Below, piece by piece: positions 41,729 to 50,857 of a stretch of 64,000 nucleotides of DNA (positions are counted from its first letter, which is position 1; every line of letters begins with the position of its first letter). Made by a program: the position numbers and the translations under genes. The stretch comes from CAWCWK01 sp963842125 (GTDB lineage Bacteria > Pseudomonadota > Alphaproteobacteria > Rhizobiales > CAWCWK01): positions 1,550,001-1,614,000 of the forward strand of contig CAWJFE010000005.1 of assembly GCA_963842125.1 (NCBI GenBank), given 5' to 3'. The notes under the pieces are model-generated. The model searched no databases. It had not been told where the DNA came from and saw only the letters and a list, made by a program, of their open reading frames with translations.

Positions 41729-42636
41729 CACGCTGCCATCTCCGTCAAACGCGCTGCCTTCGCGACCGCGCGATGCCCGCGCAACGTCGCCGCCTCTACG
41801 TCTATGGTGACAATGTCGACCTCGACCGTCTTCAGCGCGCGCGCGTAGAGCGCTGCGAGACTGCCCTGCCCACAGAGTCCGACCTTTGTCAGCAGCCCAC
41901 ATTCGACCGCACCCGCGATCTCATGGCCGATCAGCACGCCGCTCAGGAACGCGCGGTTCTGCCGCTCTGGCAGTCCGCCCAGCACATCTCGCGTCCGCAC
42001 GCCGAAGAGCGCCGACGCGACGGGCGCCGTTCGGCCGACCTCGACGCCGTCTTCGAAGGCCGATCCGAAGGCCCTGTCGGCGGGTTCTCCGACCGAGCGG
42101 GCGAGAATGCTTTCATTGGCGAGGAGAGCGAAGAGCTCGCCCGTCATATAGGTGGAAAAATCGCGCACGCTGCTTCGCGCGACGTTCACCCACTTCGAAT
42201 GCGTGCCGGGAAGGCAGAGCTGCGTCAGATCACCGTGTTCGGCCAGCGCTCCGAGAATCTGGACCTCCTCGCCGCGCATGACGTCGCGGACAGGCTGCGT
42301 ACCGACGGTCCGCAACGTCTTGGCACCGGGCACGATGTAGACACCGTCGGCGACGGCGACGAGCCCCTCGGCTAGGGCGCCAGCATCGAACGGGCAGTCG
42401 ACATAGCCGGCCTCGGCCCAGCCGCCCTTGGCGCCGACCATGCCAGAGAGAAGTACCGGAACGTTTGCATGATCGGAGCGCCACGCCCCGATCAGAGCCT
42501 CCAACGCGGGCGCGAAATCGTCCGGGGCCAGTTCGCCCATGCCGGCCTTGCTGGAGGCGCGAAGACGCACGTCGCCCGTATCGTCCAGCAACCACGCGCG
42601 GGCATTCGTCGTGCCCCAATCTACCGAGATCAACAT
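41728..42636 (-). CDS. dgoK: 2-dehydro-3-deoxygalactonokinase
   Basis: A 302-aa kinase that phosphorylates 2-keto-3-deoxygalactonate (De Ley-Doudoroff galactose pathway). The ASKHA-type phosphate loop is ISVDWGTTNARAWLLDDTGD at residue 3. LSGMVGAKGGWAEAGYVDCP near 70 and LCLPGTHSKWVNVARSSVRD near 145 are typical of DgoK. I start at MLISVDWG (42,634-42,636); a longer start ten codons upstream is possible. It forms a two-gene operon with dgoA. No dgoD or transporter is seen nearby. Confidence 0.92.
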   Translation of the reverse strand: MLISVDWGTTNARAWLLDDTGDVRLRASSKAGMGELAPDDFAPALEALIGAWRSDHANVPVLLSGMVGAKGGWAEAGYVDCPFDAGALAEGLVAVADGVYIVPGAKTLRTVGTQPVRDVMRGEEVQILGALAEHGDLTQLCLPGTHSKWVNVARSSVRDFSTYMTGELFALLANESILARSVGEPADRAFGSAFEDGVEVGRTAPVASALFGVRTRDVLGGLPERQNRAFLSGVLIGHEIAGAVECGLLTKVGLCGQGSLAALYARALKTVEVDIVTIDVEAATLRGHRAVAKAARLTEMAA

Positions 42637-42693
42637 GGCGAGCGGTCTAGCGCCCTCGCCCGTCACTGTCGAGGACTTCGCCTCGCGACTGCG

Positions 42694-42984
42694 TCAGCCG
42701 TAGAGGCGGTCGCCCTGCTCGTCGATCACCTGACGCGCCTTCGCGACAGCCTGCAAGGCGGCTTCGTCGGCGGAGGCGAGAACGTCGGCGCGAATGAGGT
42801 CGTGGACCTTCTCCTCGCCGGCGACGGTCTTGGAGACACGCGCCCGCAGCCGATATTGACCGCCCTCCGGCATCGGCATCGCCTCGATGAGGTGACCCTC
42901 ATAAGTCTCGGTCGAGACGACGGCGGGGGCGGACGACGCAGCGTCCGACGATCCGCCGCCGAAGAGCTTCTTTAGAAACGACAT
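42694..42984 (-). CDS. HlyU family protein
   Basis: A 96-aa protein. It opens MSFLKKLFGGGSSDAASSAP and has the HlyU core TYEGHLIEAMPMPEGGQYRL followed by RARVSKTVAGEEKVHDLIRA and DVLASADEAAL. The Pfam HlyU family (named after a Vibrio hemolysin regulator) is widespread in Alphaproteobacteria with no proven DNA-binding role. It begins 2 nt after the rpoD stop codon, so it is almost surely co-transcribed with rpoD. Confidence 0.88.
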   Translation of the reverse strand: MSFLKKLFGGGSSDAASSAPAVVSTETYEGHLIEAMPMPEGGQYRLRARVSKTVAGEEKVHDLIRADVLASADEAALQAVAKARQVIDEQGDRLYG

Positions 42985-42986
42985 CG

Positions 42987-45062
<2,076 letters not shown>

Positions 45063-45438
45063 TCGCACCTCGTGGCCGGTTCGGTTCACTCGCGGCCAAA
45101 GGGAGAATGGCCTGCGGCGGCACCGAAACGGAGGACAGAATCCTACGGTTAAGGTAAGGCCTTACTAACCTTAACAAAGATATAATCAATCCGGCGATAT
45201 CGATCCGGGGTTCAAGTTCGCGTCTTTTGGTCAACGCCCGGCGCATCAAAAGGCTCCGGCATGGCTTTCCCAGTCGAATCGTCCCGGCGTTTCGCGGCAA
45301 TACGCTTCGATCTGGTTCGCGCCACACGGGGCGCGGGTCGCCGATCGCGCTTTTTTACCGTTGGCGGCATGTAGAGTGCCGAGCGACCGTTGCAAGGCCT
45401 CCTGCCGAGCTTGGGTTCGAACCCTAAGGTCCTTCTTC
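45063..45438. promoter_or_regulatory. Gene-free rpoD upstream region with inverted repeat and possible plus-strand transcript signals
   Basis: With repeat copy 3 this makes a 659-bp gap between rpoD and dnaG. GTTAAGGTAAGG (45,148-45,159) and CCTTAC...CCTTAAC (45,160-45,175) form a near-perfect palindrome upstream of rpoD and may be a regulator site. On the plus strand a perfect TATAAT is at 45,181-45,186 but lacks a good -35. About 165 bp later a short stem GCGCG/CGCGC is followed by T6 at 45,351-45,356. A small RNA is possible but not established. Short open frames here look like noise. Confidence 0.4.
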
Positions 45439-45664
45439 CAAACGCAGGCTCGACCTGCGCCCAATCCTCGTCGTCATCCTCGGGGCACCGACCCGAGGAC
45501 CCAGAGCGTCGATCGTATCGCAATGATCGTAGGAGATCGGTCGCAGATCGTACGATCGGTTAAAGAAGCTGCCTGTTGCGCCCTTGGATTCCGGGGCCGG
45601 TAGTCGAGAATCTCCGCTGGAGGTGAGGTCGCCTTCCCGACCAAGCTCTGCTGGAACAGCTCTG
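45439..45664. repeat. Palindromic intergenic repeat, copy 3 of 3
   Basis: The head CAAACGCAGGCTCGACC begins at 45,439. The left arm CGTCATCCTCGGGGCACCG starts at 45,472 and continues ACCCGAGGACC. The right arm (45,586-45,616) has diverged. The centre keeps TACGATCGGTTAAAG and GCTGCCTGTTGCGCCC, and the tail GGAGGTGAGGTCGCC...GACCAAGCT matches copy 1. It lies between rpoD and the dnaG 3' end. The shared tail shows the repeat unit is longer than the simple palindrome. Confidence 0.75.
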
Positions 45665-45721
45665 GCCTCCCGAACCCAGGATTGTCAGGTCCCCTGCCAG
45701 ACCGGCTTCAAGGGAGAGACC

Positions 45722-47638
45722 CTAGCTGCGGCGGCGTTTTGGTGCGGCGTTGACGTCGCGCATGACCTTGTCGAGAACTTGGTCGAGCGTGCGGTTGCTC
45801 TCCGACGTTCCCTCCAACTCGGCATCCTCGTGCTCGCGGCGCAGGACATCCTCGCGCGCGTGCTGAAGCCGGAGCCAGGCGCCCTCGTCTCCTTCCGCCT
45901 CGAAGGCGGCCCGCGCCGCTTCGACCTCGGCCTGCGCATCGGGTCGCCGATGCTGATGGAGAGCTTGCAGCCAGACGATTTCCGCCTCGGCGGCATTCGC
46001 GCCGGGTTCCGCCTGACGGATGCCCAGGCGGGAGGCGGTCTTGGCAAGACGGGCCATCACGCCGGCAAGCTGGGGAACGTCGAGCAGCGACTTGACCGCA
46101 TCGTCGTCGTCTCGACCGAGCAGTGCCGAGCGCAGGGCATTGTGGTCCGAGGCCGTGAAGTCGATCTCCGCGATCGCCTCGGCATAATCCGACACGAGCC
46201 CCGGTTGATGCACCAACAGCGCCAACAAGATGGCCTCGCGGTCCGACGCCGACGCGCCGGCGCGAGAAAGTCGTCCGCTGCGCTCCAGCGTCGGGCTGAC
46301 GTGGTCGGACGCCTTGCCCTCGTCCGCCTTGCGCCAGTCGTCCCGGCGTTTCGCGGGCCGACGAACCGGGCGGTAGAGCCGGAAGAGACGGTCTCGCGCA
46401 TCGTCGAGATAGTGCTTGCGGACGTTGCCGTCCTGGATTTGGCCAAGGAGGGCCTTCATCCGGGCGTCGAGGGCCGCCTTGCGCTCGGGCGTGTCGATGG
46501 ACCCCGCCTCCAATTCTCGCTCCCAAAGGACGTCGGCGAGCGGCCGCGTCGCAGCGACGGCTGCCTTCAGCGCCTCGGCGCCTTGCGCGCGCAAAAGGTC
46601 GTCCGGGTCCTGTCCGTCCGGCAGGAAGGCGAAGCGGAGCGATTTTCCGGGTTGGAGGAAGGGCAGTGCGAGGTCGATCGCCCGGTGCGCCGCGCGAATG
46701 CCGGCGCCGTCTCCATCGAAGCACAGGACCGGCTCGTCGGCCGCACGCCAGAGCATCTGCAGCTGCGTTTCGGTCAACGCCGTGCCGAGCGGCGCCACCG
46801 CCTCCTCGATGCCGGCGCGCGCGCAGGCGATGACATCGACATAGCCCTCGACGCACACGATGCGCTCGGCATCGTGCGCGGCACGCCTCGCCGCCATATG
46901 ATTGAAGAGCGTCGCGCCCTTGTGGAAGAGCTCGGTCTCGGGGCTGTTCAGATATTTCGGCTTTGCGTCGCCCATCGCGCGGGCGCCGAAGGCGATGGGT
47001 CGGCCCTTCTGGTCGGTGATCGCGAAGGTGATCCGGTCCCGGAACCGGTCATAGGGCGTCTCGATGTCCTCACCGGCGATCAGCAGCCCAGCCTCGACCA
47101 TCCGCGCGTCCGGTATGCCCTTGGCGGACAGATGCTCCTTCAGCGCGGATCGGCTGGCAGGCGCGTAGCCGATGCGAAATCTCGCAGCGACGTTCCCGTC
47201 GATACCACGATCCGCCAGTGCGCGACGCGCGGTCGCACCGCGCGCGCCGCGCAGCTCCCGTTCGAAGAAGGCGCAGGCCATCTCGACGATGTCGTAGAGC
47301 GGCGCCCGCTCCTTCTGCTTCTCGATCTGACGGGGGTCGACCTTCGGCAGCTCGACGCCGGCCTCTTTAGCCAACTGCTCCACGGCCTCGGGGAAGCTGA
47401 GCCCTTCCGTCTCCATCAGGAAGGTGAACTGGTCGCCATGCTTGCCGGACGAGAAGCAGTGATAGAAGCCCTTCTGATCGTTGACCGTGAAGGATGGCGT
47501 CTTCTCGGCGTTGAACGGGGAGAGGCCTGCAAATTCGCGGCCTTGCTTCTTCAACTGCACCCGCCGGCCGACGACATCGGACACCGTGATCCGGTTGCGG
47601 ATCTCGTCCAGCAATTGCGGTGTGAAGCGGCCGGCCAT
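45722..47638 (-). CDS. dnaG: DNA primase DnaG
   Basis: A 638-aa primase that makes RNA primers at the chromosomal fork. The N-terminal domain reads FAGLSPFNAEKTPSFTVNDQ then KGFYHCFSSGKHGDQF: the CHC2 zinc-finger ligands of typical DnaG (CPFH...HCFGCG) are mostly replaced by Ser/Asn, a change I believe is common in Alphaproteobacteria. The RNA polymerase core has YLNSPETELFHKG near residue 225. The Toprim residues are in RIVCVEGYVDVIACARAG and VLCFDGDGAGIRAAHRA near 265-320. The C-terminal helicase-binding region is divergent. It precedes yqeY in reading order reversed and follows repeat copy 3. Confidence 0.96.
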   Translation of the reverse strand: MAGRFTPQLLDEIRNRITVSDVVGRRVQLKKQGREFAGLSPFNAEKTPSFTVNDQKGFYHCFSSGKHGDQFTFLMETEGLSFPEAVEQLAKEAGVELPKVDPRQIEKQKERAPLYDIVEMACAFFERELRGARGATARRALADRGIDGNVAARFRIGYAPASRSALKEHLSAKGIPDARMVEAGLLIAGEDIETPYDRFRDRITFAITDQKGRPIAFGARAMGDAKPKYLNSPETELFHKGATLFNHMAARRAAHDAERIVCVEGYVDVIACARAGIEEAVAPLGTALTETQLQMLWRAADEPVLCFDGDGAGIRAAHRAIDLALPFLQPGKSLRFAFLPDGQDPDDLLRAQGAEALKAAVAATRPLADVLWERELEAGSIDTPERKAALDARMKALLGQIQDGNVRKHYLDDARDRLFRLYRPVRRPAKRRDDWRKADEGKASDHVSPTLERSGRLSRAGASASDREAILLALLVHQPGLVSDYAEAIAEIDFTASDHNALRSALLGRDDDDAVKSLLDVPQLAGVMARLAKTASRLGIRQAEPGANAAEAEIVWLQALHQHRRPDAQAEVEAARAAFEAEGDEGAWLRLQHAREDVLRREHEDAELEGTSESNRTLDQVLDKVMRDVNAAPKRRRS

Positions 47639-47722
47639 GGGAGTCGCGGTACGGGTTGGTTAGCGGAGTGCCAACCTATCACGCCAGGCCTTCACGAGTC
47701 CCGAACGGCTCAACCGAGACCC

Positions 47723-48172
47723 CTACCCGAGAACCTGGCGTACGACGCCCGAGGCCTGCCCCATATCGATTTGGCCGGGATAGCGCTCGCGCAGCACGGA
47801 CATCATCCGACCCATATCACGCAGGCCCTGCGCCTCGATCTCGGCGGCGACTTCCGAAACGACGGATCGCACTTCGTCGGCCTTCAGCTTGCGGGGGAGG
47901 AACTCGCGGATGATCTCGATTTCCTCACGCTCCTGCTCGGCCAACTCGCAGCGTCCGCCCTCCTCATAGAGGCGCGCAGATTCCTCGCGCTGCTTGATCA
48001 TCTTGGAGAGGACCTGGAGGATGTCGTCGTCTCCGATCCGATCCCTGCCGGCCGTGCGGGCCGCGATGTCGCGATCCTTCACGGCCGCGTTTATCAGCCG
48101 AAGCGTACAGGTACGCCGGCGCTGGCTGGCTTTCATCGCCGACTTCAGAGCGGCATCGATTTCATTGCGCAT
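47723..48172 (-). CDS. GatB/YqeY domain protein
   Basis: A 149-aa protein with the helical YqeY domain related to the tail of the GatB amidotransferase subunit. It opens MRNEIDAALKSAMKASQRRR, has TLRLINAAVKDRDIAARTAG near residue 25 and ends LRERYPGQIDMGQASGVVRQ. It probably binds tRNA or an aminoacyl-tRNA enzyme; the role is not settled. I start at ATG 48,170-48,172; the open frame runs 22 codons further without support. It sits between dnaG and the divergent carA. Confidence 0.9.
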   Translation of the reverse strand: MRNEIDAALKSAMKASQRRRTCTLRLINAAVKDRDIAARTAGRDRIGDDDILQVLSKMIKQREESARLYEEGGRCELAEQEREEIEIIREFLPRKLKADEVRSVVSEVAAEIEAQGLRDMGRMMSVLRERYPGQIDMGQASGVVRQVLG

Positions 48173-48346
48173 CGTCGAATATCCATCGAACCGGCGGGAC
48201 GCTGGAGTGTGCCGCAAAACCGTACACGTGTCCGCCACCGGGAGAATGTTGAAGGGAGAACTGGCCTAGCGCACGGGGGAAACGTCCTCTACATCCCGGC
48301 GCGTCGGTGTTGCCGCACATGTGGGCCAAATGGGAGCGACAATCAA

Positions 48347-49582
48347 GTGGCTGTGAGAACGCTTAGCGAACCTGAGGCTTGGACGACACCGGAGCCGACC
48401 GGCGCGCTCGTGCTGGCGGACGGCACGGTCCTCCTCGGTCAGGGCGTCGGCGCGGCGGGCGCCGCAGAGGGCGAAGTCTGCTTCAACACCGCCATGACCG
48501 GCTACCAGGAAGTGCTGACGGATCCGTCCTACAAAGGCCAGATCGTCACCTTCACCTTCCCCCATATCGGCAATGTCGGCACGACGCCCGAAGACCTCGA
48601 GACCGGCACGGCCGCTGGCGAGGACGCGGCGCGCGGCATGGTCATCCGTACCGACATGACCGCGCCGTCGAACTGGCGGGCGAAGGAGAGCCTTCAGGCT
48701 TGGCTCGAACAGCGCGGCGTCGTCGGCCTCGCGGGCGTAGACACGCGGGCGTTGACGGCGCGCATCCGCGACGGCGGAATGATGAACGCCGTGATCGCGC
48801 ATGACCCGGCCGGCCGCTTCGACATCGAAGCCCTCAAGGCCAAGGCCGCCGCCATTCCCGACATGGCCGGCCTCGATCTCGCGACGGACGCCGCCACGAC
48901 CGAAACGCTGGAGCCCGAAGGCGCGGGCTGGTCGTGGCCCGGTGGCTATGGAGAGGCCGGCGAGACGCCCTTCCGCGTCGTCGCGCTCGACTATGGCTGC
49001 AAGCGCAACATCCTGCGCTGCCTCGCCGATGCGGGCTGCGACGTCACCGTCGTCGGGCCGAATGCCACGGCGGACGAGATCCTTGCGCTCGCCCCCGACG
49101 GTCTCTTCCTCGCCAACGGCCCGGGTGATCCGGCCGCGACGGGCGAGACCGAGCTGCCGAAACTGCGCACGCTCGTCGAGAGCGGGATCCCCATCTTCGG
49201 CATCTGTCTCGGCCATCAGATGCTCGCCCTCGCGCTCGGTGCCCAGACCGTGAAGATGCGGCAGGGACACCATGGCGCAAACCATCCGGTGAAGGACCAC
49301 ACGACCGGCAAGGTCGAGATCGTCTCGATGAACCACGGCTTCGCCGTCGATGCCGCGACGCTGCCGGACGGCGTAGAGGAAACCCATGTCTCGCTTTTCG
49401 ACGGATCGAATTGCGGACTGCGGGTGACGGGCAAACCGGTCTTCTCCGTCCAGCATCACCCCGAAGCCAGCCCCGGCCCGCGCGACAGCCACTACCTCTT
49501 CCGCCGCTTCAGGAATCTGATGGCGGAGCGGAAGGGACTCGATGCGATCGCGGAAGACACGCGGATGACCATCGCCGCTTGA
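48347..49582 (+). CDS. carA: Carbamoyl-phosphate synthase small subunit
   Basis: A 411-aa glutaminase subunit that feeds ammonia to CarB for pyrimidine and arginine synthesis. The N-terminal domain has FNTAMTGYQEVLTDPSYKGQ near residue 47. The class I amidotransferase domain has LANGPGDPAATG near 255, the nucleophile Cys in IPIFGICLGHQMLALALG near 280, and His/Glu in SVQHHPEASPGP near 370. The start is GTG 48,347 or GTG 48,353; the very long plus-strand frame that extends upstream to 45,584 is antisense to dnaG and yqeY. carB is 1.3 kb downstream, separated by three genes. Confidence 0.96.
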   Translation: MAVRTLSEPEAWTTPEPTGALVLADGTVLLGQGVGAAGAAEGEVCFNTAMTGYQEVLTDPSYKGQIVTFTFPHIGNVGTTPEDLETGTAAGEDAARGMVIRTDMTAPSNWRAKESLQAWLEQRGVVGLAGVDTRALTARIRDGGMMNAVIAHDPAGRFDIEALKAKAAAIPDMAGLDLATDAATTETLEPEGAGWSWPGGYGEAGETPFRVVALDYGCKRNILRCLADAGCDVTVVGPNATADEILALAPDGLFLANGPGDPAATGETELPKLRTLVESGIPIFGICLGHQMLALALGAQTVKMRQGHHGANHPVKDHTTGKVEIVSMNHGFAVDAATLPDGVEETHVSLFDGSNCGLRVTGKPVFSVQHHPEASPGPRDSHYLFRRFRNLMAERKGLDAIAEDTRMTIAA

Positions 49583-49585
49583 GCC

Positions 49586-50155
49586 ATGCACCGCATCACG
49601 TTCATGCGGCATGGGCCGCCGGATGTCTCGCGGGACGTGCGGCTGGCGCTTCGCGACATGGATCGGTGGACGGCGGACTATAATGCGGCCGGGGTGTCGC
49701 AAGACCCGCCGATCACCGCAACCGCTGCCGCCGAGGGCGCTACCGAGATCTTCTGCAGCACTCTGCCCCGCGCGGTGGACAGCCTTGCTCTCTTGCGGCT
49801 TGCCGCGCCGCAGCCAGACGCGGTCTTTATGGAACTGGCCCTACCGGCCGCGCCCGATATCGGATGGCGCGCGCCGGCGTCGCGCTGGCTCGTCGTGCTG
49901 CGGCTGGCATGGCTGGCCGGATACGCGAAGGACTGCGAGAGCTTGTCGGAGGCTCGTGTCCGGATGGAGCGCGCTGCCGGCATCCTTGCAGATGCGGCAA
50001 CCCGAGGACCGACCCTACTCATGGCGCATGGCGGCACCAATCGAATGATCGCGACAGCACTGCGAAAGCGGGGCTGGCGGATCGAGGCGGCGTCGCCAGG
50101 CGGGTTCTGGTCCTACGCCGTTCTGCGCCCGCCCAGACGCGACAACGCCGCCTGA
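49586..50155 (+). CDS. Histidine phosphatase superfamily protein
   Basis: A 189-aa protein. The phosphohistidine motif is ITFMRHGPPDVSRD at residue 4 and the second catalytic His is in TLLMAHGGTNRMIA near residue 145. It resembles branch-1 (phosphoglycerate mutase-like) phosphatases, but the usual RHGE motif is RHGP. The substrate is unknown. It begins 4 bp after carA and is probably in the carA transcript. Confidence 0.85.
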   Translation: MHRITFMRHGPPDVSRDVRLALRDMDRWTADYNAAGVSQDPPITATAAAEGATEIFCSTLPRAVDSLALLRLAAPQPDAVFMELALPAAPDIGWRAPASRWLVVLRLAWLAGYAKDCESLSEARVRMERAAGILADAATRGPTLLMAHGGTNRMIATALRKRGWRIEAASPGGFWSYAVLRPPRRDNAA

Positions 50156-50199
50156 CGGGCTCTCCCATCGGCGGCGCTTTCAACTTTGCGACCAAACCT

Positions 50200-50307
50200 C
50201 TAGCGGCGGAACAGCCAGCGCAGATTGGCCATCCATTCGCCGTAGCGGACGACATTGACCTGACGGTGGCCCATGGCAGCCCGCGTGCGGAGTAGATCGA
50301 CGAGCAT
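50200..50307 (-). CDS. Candidate 35-aa small protein
   Basis: An ATG at 50,305-50,307 follows a strong GGGAGAG ribosome site by 6 nt and opens MLVDLLRTRAAMGHRQVNVV, ending RYGEWMANLRWLFRR. It is basic and amphipathic with a Trp-rich end, a shape seen in short DUF1127-like or membrane-binding peptides, but I cannot place it in a family. It diverges from the XRE regulator across a region with matched palindromes, which suggests co-regulation. Confidence 0.45.
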   Translation of the reverse strand: MLVDLLRTRAAMGHRQVNVVRYGEWMANLRWLFRR

Positions 50308-50383
50308 GATACTCTCCCTGTGCACACGGCCCCTGAATTGCGGGGTCGGTTGAAATCGGCGCTCGGCTCGGGCATCAACCTGA

Positions 50384-50461
50384 TGCACTGAGTGCGCTTC
50401 GAGATATGGTATAGGCGCACTTTTTGCGCCTTGCAAGCGAAATGACGCACAGGGTGCGCTT
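50384..50461. promoter_or_regulatory. Operator-like palindromes between 35-aa ORF and XRE gene
   Basis: TGCACTGAGTGCGCTT (50,384-50,399) and CGCACAGGGTGCGCTT (50,446-50,461) share the pattern YGCAC-N3-GTGCGCTT, 62 bp apart. Midway, GGCGCACTTTTTGCGCC (50,414-50,430) is a 6-bp-arm palindrome containing related GCGCA half-sites. They flank the divergent promoter space and are likely binding sites of the adjacent XRE protein. Confidence 0.55.
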
Positions 50462-50476
50462 TTTGATGAGGGCAGG

Positions 50477-50770
50477 ATGCCGGATAAGACGTCATCCGAG
50501 TCGGGCGGAACCGACATGTCGGCCGAGCGATTTCGCGAATGGCGTAAATCGCTTGGGCTGAAGCAGAAAGAAGCCGCCGAGGCGCTCGGTTTGAAGAAGC
50601 GGATGATCCAATATTACGAAACCGGCGCGCGTGGCTCGAAGCGGGTGGAGATACCGAAATCCGTACGCCTCGCTTGCTATGCGTTGAGCGAGGGCGTGTC
50701 CGACTTCGACGGGGAGCAGGTCGTTCGTCAGGCCGGTACGGACGATGTCGGCGAGGACGCAGCCGAATAG
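50477..50770 (+). CDS. XRE-family helix-turn-helix regulator
   Basis: A 97-aa DNA-binding protein. The HTH is FREWRKSLGLKQKEAAEALG followed by LKKRMIQYYETGARG at residues 19-53, close to the Cro/C1 fold. The C-terminal tail is acidic and unstructured. A GAGGGCAGG ribosome site lies directly before the ATG. It probably controls its own promoter and the divergent 35-aa ORF through the GCAC-N3-GTGC sites. Whether it also influences carB, 88 bp downstream, is unknown. Confidence 0.85.
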   Translation: MPDKTSSESGGTDMSAERFREWRKSLGLKQKEAAEALGLKKRMIQYYETGARGSKRVEIPKSVRLACYALSEGVSDFDGEQVVRQAGTDDVGEDAAE

Positions 50771-50857
50771 TCGCCGAGCGGGCGCCGGCGGGGTTCCAGC
50801 GGACGCTCGCGCCGCGTATAAGCCGCGCCGACCCTGTCCTCTCATCTCGGCCGGACC

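Noticed and set aside
45584..48346. A plus-strand open frame of more than 900 codons continuous with carA
   Set aside because: It is antisense to dnaG and yqeY, has no family features before the GTG at 48,347, and arises from the high GC content.
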